NCBI RefSeq assembly: GCF_019578655.1
Contig: NC_063262.1
Coordinates: 1,309,582 to 1,373,581, forward strand
Source: Ricinus communis
Taxonomy: Eukaryota; Streptophyta; Magnoliopsida; Malpighiales; Euphorbiaceae
Direction of reading: 5' to 3'
DNA length: 64,000 bases
Shown here: piece after piece, positions 48,521 to 59,695 of the stretch
Numbering within the stretch: position 1 is the stretch's first letter
How the letters are laid out: each line of letters opens with the position of its first letter
The notes under the pieces: model-generated
Seen by the model: only the letters and a program-made list of their open reading frames with translations
Database searches by the model: none
What the model was told of the DNA's origin: nothing
Program-made: the position numbers and the translations under genes

Positions 48521-49939
48521 AAGTTTAATAGCCTATTTCAATGCAATGTAGCTTTTAAATGCTTCAATAATGATGAAATGAGATTATTTTAGATTTAAAA
48601 AAGAAATTAGTGAGTATAAGCTTTTTATATGAGAGAATAAGCAATAAATATTTCTATAAAAGACACAATCAATGAATTGAAAAAATCTATAACCTACAAA
48701 TTAAAATACATCTAATTTTCTTTTCTCCCCAATTAACATTTAATTCTACAAATATATTAAAATTCTTAGTTATTATTGGGTGTCATTTCATATGGATTAT
48801 GAAAGGTTTATTCGGCACATAAAAAAAACAAATACAAATATTCTTGTAATTTCTTTAACAATTGATAAAAACGTGTAATTGCCTTTGGTTTGCTCAATAA
48901 AGATAAAGAAAGGCGCAACATTGAATTTGTTGAGAATTATGAAGGTAGATCCTTCCAATATATATAATTGAGAATTTTGAAAATTGTAAATTCTTTGTTA
49001 TTATTGGTTCTAGCCAAGCGTAATTCATATATTATATTTAATTCATTTCATGTTGATATTTTATTCACATATATCATATCATGAATTAATGTATATGCTC
49101 ATAGAAATTTAGTCATAATAATTTATTCCCTTTTTTTTTTGTGTGTGTTTTTTTATAGAACTATAAAATTCACCATTGTAGATGAACTTTGATATTGTAT
49201 ATTAAAATGTGTCATTATAAATATTATACAATTGTTTTTATCATATATTTTTTTTATAAACATTGGCTTTTGATTTCTATTGCATCAAATAAAAACAAAT
49301 ACTAGTAATCACGAGTGACTGCTAAGAGTGAGAGTGTCTATATATGCATCAATGTAATATATTGGTGTGTGATTTAGTAGGTATTGCTAGAAATTGAGTG
49401 ATGTACAACTACTCTTATATTATATTTCCACTTAATATAATAAAAAAATTATTTCAGTTAAGTATCGAAATAAATTCTGCAATATAATAGGAATTATCCC
49501 TTACAAGTCTAATTTATTAAATTAACACTTAATAATCATATTTTATTATAGTTTCAGTCTTTAAATTATATTATATCTATTTATTTTATAAAAATTTAAT
49601 TTATTAATTAATACTTAATGATTAGTATTCTTTTATACTTTCAGTATTTCAAATTATATTATATTCACTCATTTGTAACTGTTTTTCTTCCTTTGATTAG
49701 ATTTAGTTGATATTATATTTAATCGATACTTTAAAATGATTATGTAAGAAAATTAATAATAATTATATTATTTTCTCATCTAAAATAAAAATTTGATAGC
49801 ATAATTTTATTTTTTAAATTTAAATTAATATAATAATATTTTTATTTATTTATTATGCAAATAAAATGAATATATGAAAGCAAGGTTTCTAATTTGCTTT
49901 TTCTTTTTTTCTTTTTAATTTTTCTCTGAATTTTAAGAT

Positions 49940-50130
49940 TTTTTTTGCATTTTGGTGAATTAACCTACTACATAAGTCATTTAAATATGTAAATAGGTTT
50001 TATTAATATAATTAATTTTTCAATTAGGTATTCAATGATTTAAATGGTATTGGTAAGTTACAAATTTTTCTATAAATAACCAACCAATACCATCAATCAT
50101 TAAACATTTCTTATATTTTCTAAATAGATA
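49940..50130 (+). repeat. Left arm of inverted repeat around the cysteine-rich gene
   Basis: It aligns with the reverse complement of about 52225-52425 over roughly 190 bases: TTTGCATTTTGGTGAATTAA against TTGCATTTTTGTGAGTTAAT, then AAGTCATTTAAATATGTAAATA, CAATTAGGTATTCAATGATT and ATCAATCATTAAACATTT. Confidence 0.65.
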
Positions 50131-51005
50131 TTAAATTAATTTAAACATCACTATTAAACTCTTCATTGAAATTTTTTCTTATTAGGATCCATCTTAAAAT
50201 TAAATTATCAAAATGCTGGTTAATCGATTTTTTATTTATGAGTTTAAGAAAATATTAATTCTCAATAATTTGAGCTTCTATATTTTTTTTTTTCTATCTT
50301 TTTTTAAGATGAAAAGTATAGTGAAAATGATGGAATAATATTGCAAGAGAATTTGAGAAGAACAAAAATACAGTTTGAAAAAAAATATCACTTAAAATAT
50401 TGAAAGAAAGTAAAAAAAAATTCTTAAAATTTTATATATTTTTTACTACATAAAAAGTTATCTAAGGTACATTAATAACTTTTTTATGAAAGGAATGACT
50501 TTTTGAATATTGATTTATTTGTATAGACTTTATAAAAATTATATTTGAATAACCCCTGATTTTTATAGAATTTCTAAAGTCATTAGTGTTGAATACATAT
50601 TTACTTTTATAAAGTCTTTTGTCTTTAAATATTTAATAAATTTATCCATTTTTTTTCTAAAAAGTAAACCTATTTTTATTTTTCTAAAAAAATTTACTTA
50701 TTTTAACGATATATAGCAACTCATCAACCAATTTAGCTGACCTCTTTATGATTCTCAAATGATTTCAAGGCAATGAAATATACTTTTATTTAATAACATT
50801 GCATTTCTAATTTCAATTTAGTCAACCTCTTAATAATAATAATAATTTTAAGGTAACAAAATTTACCTCAATTTGGTAATATTACATAAGCATAATTATC
50901 ATTTTTATTTATGAATACAAGAGAAAGTGAATAGCATTAGCAACATAAAACCAAGAAATATATATATATAGAGAAAAAACAAATATCATAACCAACATAT
51001 AAACT

Positions 51006-51446
51006 ATGATGTCTTCATTCAAATTTGTTTTCCTTCTCTCCTTTTTGCTGATTGACTCTTGTAAGTACTGATCTTTGTTTTTATTTTGTAGTACTATGAA
51101 TAATTTTATTTTTAGATTTGCATGCATTAATCCAAGTATAGACATGCATATGTCAAAAATAAAATCTAATTAATAAATAATTTGTAAGAATGGCCTAGAT
51201 AGTAGTATGAATGCTATTCTGATAAAAGGATATGATTGCAGGCTTAATGTAAATATGGAGGCAAGAGGTCTAATAGTCTCCCTCCATTGCAAGACTAACG
51301 CAGATTGCATAACTAATCCTGGATGTGCGCTATTATATTGTCACACTCCATGTACTTGTGTAGATACTAATTGTACTTGTCCTAAGAAAGCTTCTTTAAA
51401 AGAAGCTGTTCTTGAAAATCAAATGAGTAACGATGCATTGAAATGA
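51006..51446 (+). CDS. Secreted cysteine-rich (defensin-like/NCR-like) peptide
   Basis: Exon 1 (51006-51060) encodes a signal peptide (SSFKFVFLLSFLLIDS). A phase-1 GTAAGT donor joins the acceptor CCTAG at 51198 to exon 2 (51199-51446), giving about 100 residues in one frame. The mature part has nine Cys spaced C-x16-C-x5-C-x5-C-x4-C-x3-C-x-C-x4-C-x-C, with CTCVDTNCTC near the middle, then a Lys/Glu-rich tail. A signal-peptide exon plus one cysteine-rich exon is the usual structure of plant defensin-like and NCR peptides, which act outside the cell in defence or signalling. The alternative acceptor at 51241 does not keep the frame. The exact family is not recognised. It lies inside the 4.4-kb Helitron-like insertion, between inverted repeats. 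Confidence 0.55.
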
Positions 51447-52224
51447 AATAACAAATATTTTGGATGTAGTCCTTTTGAATAAGACTTGAATACACATACT
51501 AAACTATCTTGCCCATTTCGTTATATTTTATTTTCCTCTTGTTTTACTAAATTTGTTGAAATTTATTCACTACTCCGATTTGTAATTTACTTATGAGAGA
51601 TTCTAAATTTATAAAAAACTAAATCACAAGTATTAAAATATATATATATGTTAACTTTTATCATTTGACTTTATCCAAATCGAGTCATTGAATCTCATTA
51701 GTTATTTATATGAAAAATTATTCTAAATTTTTACTTAGCAAATAACTGAAACGAAAAATAACTTTAACGGTATTCATATTTAATTTTACATATATAGGAT
51801 TTAAATATTTTTAATTTCTCATATTTTATATTTTATTTCATTTGATATTGAATTAGTAGTATAATATCATTATTTAATCGATGTTCACAACTTGTATTTA
51901 TATATTAAATATTTAATCACAAATTTATTGATAAAACAATTGATATTATAAATTGACAGCCCTAGATGATTTTTATATTGAGAGTATTTATTAACGGCAC
52001 TGGCATGCTTTCCACGGAATATTGCAGTGCATTAATTAAATAGCTATTTAAAAAATATTAATAATGCATTCTTATTTGATAAAATTAATTATTTTATTAA
52101 AAAATTATATCATAAGAAAATAAATTTTCTAAATTATGAATTGTAATTCATATCAAATAGCAGTCTTTTATATACATTTTTCAAAATTTTATTGATTATA
52201 AATATATAAAATAAATTTTTGACT

Positions 52225-52425
52225 AATTACTTACTGATTTAAAAATTATAAAAATATTTAATGATTGATGGCTATAAGTATTGAATGGTTATTTCGAAAA
52301 AAATTTATAACTTATCAATAATATTTAAATTATTGAATATCTAATTAAAAAAATTAACTACACTTAATGAAATCTATTTACTTACTTAAATGTCTTTTGT
52401 AATGGATTAACTCACAAAAATGCAA
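52225..52425 (-). repeat. Right arm of inverted repeat around the cysteine-rich gene
   Basis: Reverse complement aligns with 49940-50130, including TAGATATTCAATAATTTAAA and ATCAATCATTAAATATTT. Confidence 0.65.
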
Positions 52426-52440
52426 GGAAATATTTTAATA

Positions 52441-52444
<4 letters not shown>

Positions 52445-52485
<41 letters not shown>
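52445..52485. repeat. (TA)n microsatellite
   Basis: About 20 TA units near the right end of the insertion. Confidence 0.9.
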
Positions 52486-52487
<2 letters not shown>

Positions 52488-52612
52488 CGATTAAAATTTT
52501 ACTTTTTTAATCTAATACATTTCTTTTTAATATTTTTTCTGTATTTATATGATATAATATAAATTTTAATTTTTTATTATTAAATCGCGCATAGGGGCGG
52601 GTATAATCTAGT

Positions 52613-52857
52613 TGATTTTGATAGGCAAATTATAACATTAAAGATTGACAAGAAGGCATTGGATTCAGGAGTTCTGTCAAAGGGTGAATTACTTTCCTGT
52701 GAGACATAAAACTGTAGATGGTGAAACTCGTTATGTAACAGGTGAGATTGGTTGCACTGAGATTATTCAGTGGGATATCTATAATGATGGACAAATAGTT
52801 GTTCCTGGAGTAGATGATTTCTTTAGTTATTTCGGTTACAGGGACTGTATTGAATAA
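52613..52857 (+). pseudogene. FAS1 pseudogene 3, 3' half
   Basis: It begins with FDRQIITLKIDKKALDSG and LSKGELLSC, equivalent to VTSKVDKQSFDSG of paralogues. A frameshift near 52700 leads into HKTVDGETRYVTGEIGC and the family end-motif IQWDIYNDGQIVVPGVDDFF. Joined conceptually to 47878-48205, the spacing between the FAPxD motif and the KVD motif is within one base of that in pseudogene 2 (71 against 72 bases), supporting a single interrupted gene. Confidence 0.7.
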
Positions 52858-53383
52858 TTATTAACTCTGCTTTCTCATTCTTGTTGGTTTTAAAGAAAAA
52901 AAAAATGTCAGTTTCGGTTCTTTTATCATTTCAATTTTTGTTAATACCTGTGAAAGTAATAAGAAACATTATTCCATCTTATTCTATTGAGTATTGTTTA
53001 TTTTCAGTTGTAAATGGAGTTTCTTCACTTGCATTTGTGGCTTTGGCTTCTGTTTTAATCAGGATGAACTGAGTTAAGTGCTACAGTAAAAAAAATAAAA
53101 ATCTAAAAGTTTGTGTCTTTGATGAAACTTTCTATGGTGTTATTATTTCTCAATTATCTTTGATTATTTTTTAGTTATTTTTTCAGTTGTTAACAAAGAT
53201 TTTGTATGTATTAAAGTCCTAATAACATGTGAGCTTTCTCTCATACAAGTAAGCTTAGATCAAGAATTGGTTTCCCTCTATAAAATTACATTACTACTCA
53301 AACAGGGAACTCTTTCCCTATCTATGACTGTCTAATACATATACCCAAAAGCCCTGCTGTAAGAATTTAATCAAAGCGCATAT
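52858..53383. other. Spacer before FAS1 pseudogene 4
   Basis: No gene seen. The last 100 bases may be the former promoter and leader of the next FAS1 copy. Confidence 0.45.
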
Positions 53384-53944
53384 ATGATGGCATCTAAAAC
53401 GAGTCTTCTTCTTTATTCTCTAATACTATCGGTTTTCCTTCAAGCTGGGCCTGCATTACAGTTGTGATATGAGGTACCTCAACACTTCTATCAATTTATG
53501 CCAACAAGTGATTATGTTCCTGTTGCAAGGATAGATGTTGAGAAGATCGCGGAAACCTTGAGGGGTTCAGGCTATAATATCATGTCAGTGATTGTTGAGA
53601 GACATCTACCTAATATAGTACCATATGGATATTATTACAGGAACAAGCTCTCATAATACAGCAACAACACAGTTACTATATTCGCTCCTCCTGATGATGG
53701 CTTTCGGGACGAGATGCACATCAAGCTTCAGGTGGTGATGTCTAAGGTTGACAAGCAATCTTTCGATTCAGAAACTCGTTCAAATGGCTCTACGTTGTTT
53801 TCATGCGATGATTTTATCCATGGCTCTCAACTTAATATTACGCAAGTACCCATCTTAGGTAACGGTGTCAGGATTGCAAGGTGGAATATATACAATGATG
53901 GGCATGTGATCGTTTATGGAGTTGAGAGTTCATTTCAAGAATAG
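53384..53944 (+). pseudogene. FAS1 pseudogene 4 (full length, two nonsense codons)
   Basis: One continuous frame of 187 codons from ATG to TAG encodes a signal peptide (LLLYSLILSVFLQAGPAL) and a complete FAS1 domain: VARIDVEKIAETLRGSGYNI, VTIFAPPDDGFRDEM, VVMSKVDKQSFDSETRSNG, IARWNIYNDGHVIVYGVESS. Only two in-frame stops break it: TGA at 53465-53467 (codon 28) and TAA at 53654-53656. There are no frameshifts, so it is the least decayed copy. FAS1 proteins are cell-wall or plasma-membrane surface proteins. A cluster of such copies on both strands, all broken, suggests relaxed selection. Confidence 0.8.
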
Positions 53945-54067
53945 GATAATAATATCAGTCATTGTTCTCTTGTTGATGATATTGGTACAGTTTACTAAAA
54001 AGAATTTCAGGATTTTATGTTCATATAGCTTGTCAGGGTTTTTTCTTTCTTTTTCCCATAGTGTTGA

Positions 54068-54476
54068 TGTAAATGCGGAAATGAAATAGAACTTAGCTGG
54101 GTTTGAACTAAAATTCTTATAAACTGAGCTAAATCTAAGCTCAAGTTCTTAAGAAATATGGAAATGATGAAGAGAAATTGAGAGGAAAAATATGTTTTTT
54201 TTTCTTATATTTTCAGCCTTTAACATTTGATTTAAATAGAGAAGGAAATTACAAAAGTTGTAGTTCTCAATGCCACTAACATAGGAACTTGTACAAAATC
54301 AAATAAGAAATTAAATACTACATGGGGACTTACAAGCTAGTAGTTCTCAAAGCCACTAATATAGGAACTTGTACAAAGTCAAACAAGAAATTAAATACTA
54401 CATGGGGACTTACAAGCTATGTAAAACTGCTGGAAACCATGTGCTTGTTTCCAAGACAAGCTCACATGTTCCAACA
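54068..54476 (-). repeat. copia-2 3' LTR (left)
   Basis: 409 bp. Contains two adjacent 80-bp units (54260-54339 and 54340-54419) that share GTAGTTCTCAA.GCCACTAA and CTACATGGGGACTTACAAGC; the same duplication is present in the other LTR. Confidence 0.9.
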
Positions 54477-57400
54477 CTCCTCCTTGAGGTTGGTCTTGGA
54501 AGCTCCTAGCTGATTCTTCAAAAAAATCAATTCTTGGTCTTGATAATGGTTTGGTAAAGAGATCAGCAAGCTGCTCTTCTGAAGAGCAATGCTGGAACTT
54601 GATCTCCAAATTCTTCTCAACTTCTCTAATGGAGTGAAACTTCACATTGATGTGCTTGGTTCGTCCATGTTGAACTGGATTTTCAGCTATAGCAATTGCT
54701 GACTTGTTATCACAATAGATTGTAGTTGGTTTGTCTAGCTCAACACACAAATCTAACAAGAGCTTCCTAAGCCATATAGCTTGATTTGATGCAGCTGCAA
54801 TCGACACATACTCACCTTCAACTGTTGATTGAGCTACAACTTCTTGTTTCTTTGAGTTCCAACAAATTGCACCTGAGCCTAGCGAGAACACATAGCCTGA
54901 GGTGCTCTTCATGTCATCCACACTTCCAGCCCAATTACTATCAGCATAACCTTGTAGCTCAATTTGGTCAGGCCTGTGATACCAAATACCATCCTTCACG
55001 GTACCCTTTAAGAACTTGAGAACTCTTTTAGCTACTCTTAAATGCACACTCGTAGGATAGCTCATGAATCTTGAAAGAAGGCTAGCTGGATACATTAGGT
55101 CAGGTCTTGTAGTTGAAAGATACAGCAAACTGCCAACAATGCTTTTGTACACAGTTGGGTTTTCTAGCTTTTCTCCATCATTCTTCGAAAGCTTTTCATT
55201 CTGAGCTATTGGAGCTGCAACTTCTTTACAAGCTTCTAGCTTAAACTTCTTCAAAACATCAAGAGCATACTTTCTTTGAGATATGAAAATTCCTGAGGAG
55301 CATTGATGAATTTCCATCCCAAGAAAATAGTTCATTAAGCCCAAATCAGACATCTCAAAAACACTTTCCATTTGCTTCTTGTGTTCTGAAACAGCTTCTT
55401 CTTGGCTACCAGTAACAAGAAGGTCATCAACATATAATGAAACCACTATCTTGAGCTCTCCATCTTCTTACTTCAAATAAAGAGTGGCTTCATTATCACT
55501 TTTCTTGAACCCTTGTTGCATCAAGTGAGCATCAATTTTCTGGTACCAAGCTCTTGGAGCTTGCTTCAGCTCGTACAAAGCCTTTCTTAACTTGTACACC
55601 TCATCTTCTCTTTCTCTCACTTGGAAACCTTCTGGTTGCTCTATGTAGAGCTCCTCCTTGAGCTCACCATTCAAGAATGCTGATTTCACATCGAGATGGA
55701 AAACTTTCCAGCCCATTTGAGCTGCAAAAGACAACAGCAACTTGATAGTGTCATGTCTAGCTACTGGAGCAAAGGTATCTCCATAGTCACTACCCGCAAC
55801 TTGAGCATAGCCCTTCACAACTAATCTGGCCTTAAGCTTGTTGATTGAGCCATCAGGATTGTACTTGGTTCTGAACACCCATTTGACTCCTATAGCTTGC
55901 TTGTTTTGTGGTAGCTCAGTGAGTAGCCAAGTGTTGTTCTTTTCTATCATTTGAATTTCAGCTTTCATAGCTTCAATCCATTCTGGATGCTTGGAAGCTT
56001 CATCAAAGTTAGCTGGCTCAGCGAAGATAAAATTGCATCTTTCATACACCTCAGCTAACGGTCTTGTTCTGAGCACTTGAGTGTCACTAGTGTTGTGCAC
56101 ATCAAATAGCTCGTCATTGACGTTCTCTTCTTCTTCTACTTCAAAAGTAGGAGCTAATAAGGAAGGGAGCTCATGCTTCTCGACTTCATGTGAATCCCAA
56201 TTCTAAAAAGAGCTCTCATCAAAGCTCACATCTCTGCTGAGCTCAATTCTTTTATTGTTGAGCTCAAAAATTCTGTAGCCTTTGGACTCTGTTGAATAGC
56301 CCACAAATATACCCTTCATAGCTCTCTGATCTAGCTTCGTTCTTTTGACTAAAGGAATGTGAAAATAGAATATTGAGCCAAAAATTCTGAGATGCTCAAC
56401 TAAAGGCTTGACACCATTCCAAGCTTCATATGGGGTCTTACCTTCCACTGCCTTTGTTGCAATTCTATTCAACAAATATACTGAAGTAGCTACAGCTTCA
56501 GCCCAAAAAGTCTTTGGTAGCTTCTTTTCAAACAGCATGCTTCTAGCCATGTTCATCACAGTTCTATTCTTTCTTTCTGAGACTCCATTTTGTTGTGGAG
56601 AATATGGAACCGTGAGCTGGTGTAGGATGCCTTCTTCTTGGCAAAAGGAGCTGAATTCTTGTGAAGTGTACTCTCCACCATTGTCAGTTCTCAACACCTT
56701 AAGCTTGCAGCTACTTTGAGTTTCCACTAGCTTCTTGAAATTTTTGAAAATTGAAAAAACTGAGGACTTGGTCTTGAGGAAGTGCACCTAAGTCATCCTT
56801 GAAAAATCATCAATAAAGAGCACAAAGTACTTATTTTCACTCAAAGAAGGTGTTGCCATAGGACCACAAATATCTGAATGCACAATTTCTAGCTTTTCAG
56901 TAGCTCTAGTGACTCCACCTTTTGGAAAAGGAGTTCTTTGTGACTTTCCGAGCTTTCAGCCCTCACACTCTACTTCTGGAGCTACAATTTCAGGCAGACT
57001 CAAAACTAGCTCTAAATCATGCATCTCTTTTAAAGTTCTAAAATTATAGTGGCCTAGCCTCTTATGCCATTTCAAGCTATCATCCTCTTTTACACTAAAT
57101 GCACATGTCTAAATAACATCTAGCTTCAAATAAAAGCTATTACCAATCATCTTGACTTTAGCTATCTCAACACCACAGGTATCTAAAATATAGCAGCATG
57201 CATTTTTGAAATAGACACCATAACCTTTTCTAATCATTTGAGGCACACTAAGCAAATTTTGATTGAGCTTAGGTATGTAAAGAACATCTGAGATAACTTT
57301 GATACCTTTCTTAGTGTTGATAGAAATTGAGCCTCTTCCTCTAGCTTGAACCGTTGAGCCATCTCCCAGCTTCACTCTGGTTGTTATTGACTCGTCAAGG

Positions 57401-58458
57401 CTAGTAAAACTTGTAGCATCTGGTGTCATGTGGCTAGTACATCCACTGTCTATGAGCCAAGTGTAATTCTGAGTTGTTTTGTTAGCTTGAGAAGCCATGA
57501 ATAAATGCTCTCTTGGATGTGATTGCTCCTCCTCAGCTGCAAGGACCTGCTCTTGAGCTTGCGTATGAGCTTGTTGAGCTTTCTTAGCTCTGCAAAACTT
57601 TTCGGTGTGGCCAATCTTGTTGCAAAAGCTGCATTTGTACTTTGGTTTTTCACCATCTTTGTACCAACAATCTTTTTCAGCATGGTTTGTTTTCTTGCAA
57701 ATGGAGCAAGGAGGAAGCTTGCCCTGTTTTGAGCTCGAATTTTCTGGAGCTCGATTTTTGTAGCTAGTACCTCTTCTATTTTCTGCTGTTTGGCTTCTTT
57801 CCTTTATGAGAAACAAAGAAAGCACCTTCAGCTGTCTCTTCATCTCTCATTGAGCTTCTTTGTTCTTGAGCTACTAATTTGCTAATGAGCTCAACTACTG
57901 TTAGCCTCTGCAAATCACATGACTCTTCAATAGCTGAAATTTTAGCTTCAAATTTTCTTGGTACGCTGACCATTATCTTCTCCACCACTCTCTGATTAGG
58001 TAGAGCTTCACCATACAGCCTAATTTGGTTTACAAGATCCATCATTCTTGATGAATAATCTTTCACTACTCGTCATCCTTCATCTTGAGCAGCTCAAATT
58101 CTCTCTTGAGCGTCAAGAGCTTCACAGCTTTCACTCGGTCTGTGCCTTCAAAGCTCTCTTTGAGGTAATCCCAAACAGCTTTGGGTGTTTCCAGGTCCAT
58201 GATGCTGGTAAAAACATGATCTGCCAAGCTTGAGTGGATGCAAGTCAAGGCTTTATCTTTCCTAAGGAGTTGTTCTTCATGGTCTCTGAGCTGAGCTACT
58301 GTTGGATTTGGCCTGAGAGCGGGAGGATCTTCATCTGTCTCAACCACTTTCCATAGACCTTGAGATTTGAGGTAAGTTTTCATCTTCACCGACCACAAAT
58401 GATAAAGTGATCCGTTGAAGGTAGGAGCTGCTGGAGCTGATGAGCTACTTGAAGCCAT
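54477..58458 (-). pseudogene. copia-2 gag-pol remnants
   Basis: Gag starts at 58458 (MASSSSSAPAAPTFNGSLYH) and is frameshifted near 58066, after LLKMKDDE. Two CCHC zinc knuckles follow (CSICKKTNHAEKDC and CSFCNKIGHTEKFC, about 57590-57690). The protease motif LIDSGCTSHM is near 57440. Stops at about 57112 and 56945, and a break near 56787, interrupt integrase (NGGEYTSQEFSSFCQEEGIL, QQNGVSERKNRTVMNMARSM). RT is in 55468-56100 (WVFRTKYNPDGSINKLKARL, LDVKSAFLNGELKEELYI) and, after a stop, 54391-55446 with YVDDLLVTGSQEE and RNase H (GYADSNWAGSVDDMKSTSGY; TKHINVKFH; LADLFTKPL). Non-functional as read. Confidence 0.92.
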
Positions 58459-58614
58459 TTTTCTGGTTTTGTTCTTGTTCTTGTTCTTCTTTTTCTTTTT
58501 CAAAAAATCTCACAAATCTTTCAAACACTCGGTATTTCTCTCCCTCACATGTTTGACTCTCTAGATTTTCTGTTTTTAGCCTCACAGCCCGTAAGACATG
58601 AGCTCTGATACCAC

Positions 58615-59023
58615 TGTAAATGCGGAAATGAAATAGAACTTAGCTGGGTTTGAGCTAAAGTTCTTATAAACTGAGCTAAATCTAAGCTCAAGTTCTTAAG
58701 AAATATGGAAATGATGAAGAGAAATTGAGAGGAAAAATATGTTTTTTTTTTCTTATATTTTCAGCCTTTAACATTTGATTTAAATAGAGAATGAGATTAT
58801 AAAAGTTGTAGTTCCAATGCCACTAACATGGGAACTTGTACAAAGTCAAATAAAAAATTAAATACTACATGGGGACTTACAAGCTAGTAGTTCCCAATGC
58901 CACTAACATAGGAACTTGTACAAAGTCAAATAAGAAATTAAATACTACATGGGGACTTACAAGCTATGGAAAACTGCTGGAAACCATGTGCTTGTTTCCA
59001 AGACAAACTCACATATTCCAACA
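58615..59023 (-). repeat. copia-2 5' LTR (right)
   Basis: 409 bp; followed by the GTTGA target duplication at 59024-59028. Confidence 0.9.
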
Positions 59024-59028
59024 GTTGA

Positions 59029-59695
59029 ACCCAAATATAGAGATACATATAGATTGTAGTACACCTGAACTTCTGCATATACTAGTTTACAGGGAAGATT
59101 ACTAATAATTTCTCCCCAGGGAAGATTACTAATGTTGTCAATTGATGGTTCCGGTTTCTCCAGGTAAATTTGGTGTTTTTCTTCTCTAAGTTTTCTTAAC
59201 ATGTTCCAAGGTTTGAGGATAATTTATTTAGGTGGCAATATTTCATTTCTTTTTATCGGTTAGGGAAAGATCATTTCTGTTCTTTTCTTTGAGCTCTTGG
59301 CTTGGGTTCAAAGTTGTAACTTATTAGTTCCAAGATCCAAGACACCAAGTTCATTTCTAAATTTTGAGAAGTACAATGTTTCAATTTTCAGACATTATGG
59401 AAAACAGTGGACCAATTCACTTCAGGATGCTTGATACAATTTTCCTCTGAAATGCATAGCTCTATATGTTACCTATGTGTGTGTATATATATATATATAT
59501 ATATAATCCTTCATCTCTTGTGATTAAACCATAAACATTGTGCAAAAACAAATGAAACTGCAAGAACTAGAAACTGACACATGAAAAGAGAATTTTCCAT
59601 GATTAATTTAAGCCTTACTTGTAAATGTATCAAAGGCTCCTCTGTCACTAATATTTTTTCTTTCTTTCTGACACAAATTTTATCAAGACAATATT
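59029..59695. other. Spacer and likely E6-like 3' UTR
   Basis: The 400 bases before 59695 probably include the 3' UTR of the E6-like gene (minus strand). A (GT)n(AT)n run lies at about 59477-59504. No gene seen. Confidence 0.45.
59477..59504. repeat. Compound (GT)n(AT)n microsatellite
   Basis: Adjacent GT and AT repeats. Confidence 0.85.

Larger units (their letters stand above)
51447..52607. other. AT-rich right part of the insertion
   Basis: No gene seen. It includes the right inverted-repeat arm (52225-52425) and a (TA)n run at 52445-52485. Confidence 0.5.
48206..52612 (+). mobile_element. Helitron-like non-autonomous insertion
   Basis: The left end is A|TCTATATAC, matching the 5'-TC start of Helitrons after a host A. 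The right end has a degenerate GC hairpin (ATCGCGCATAGGGGCGGGT), ten bases, then CTAGT (52608-52612) followed by a host T. That is the Helitron 3' rule: hairpin, CTRRT, insertion between A and T, no target duplication. Left and right flanks are successive parts of one FAS1 domain. No Rep/helicase frame is present, so it is non-autonomous. It carries a two-exon cysteine-rich gene (51006-51446) and internal repeats. The left terminus is less certain than the right. Confidence 0.55.
54068..59023 (-). mobile_element. Ty1/copia LTR retrotransposon (copia-2)
   Basis: Two 409-bp LTRs (54068-54476 and 58615-59023), TG...CA, flanked by identical GTTGA target duplications (54063-54067, 59024-59028). 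Orientation is minus: the primer-binding site TGGTATCAGAGC (initiator tRNA-Met type) is the reverse complement of 58602-58613, and a polypurine tract lies next to 54477. By hand count about 15 substitutions and 2 small indels separate the LTRs (about 4%), so it is younger than copia-1. Domain order gag, protease, integrase, RT, RNase H. The coding region has several frameshifts and stops. Confidence 0.96.

Noticed and set aside
51241..51446. Acceptor TTGCAG at 51241 for the cysteine-rich gene
   Set aside because: It puts a stop codon three codons into exon 2; the acceptor at 51198 keeps one frame through all Cys.
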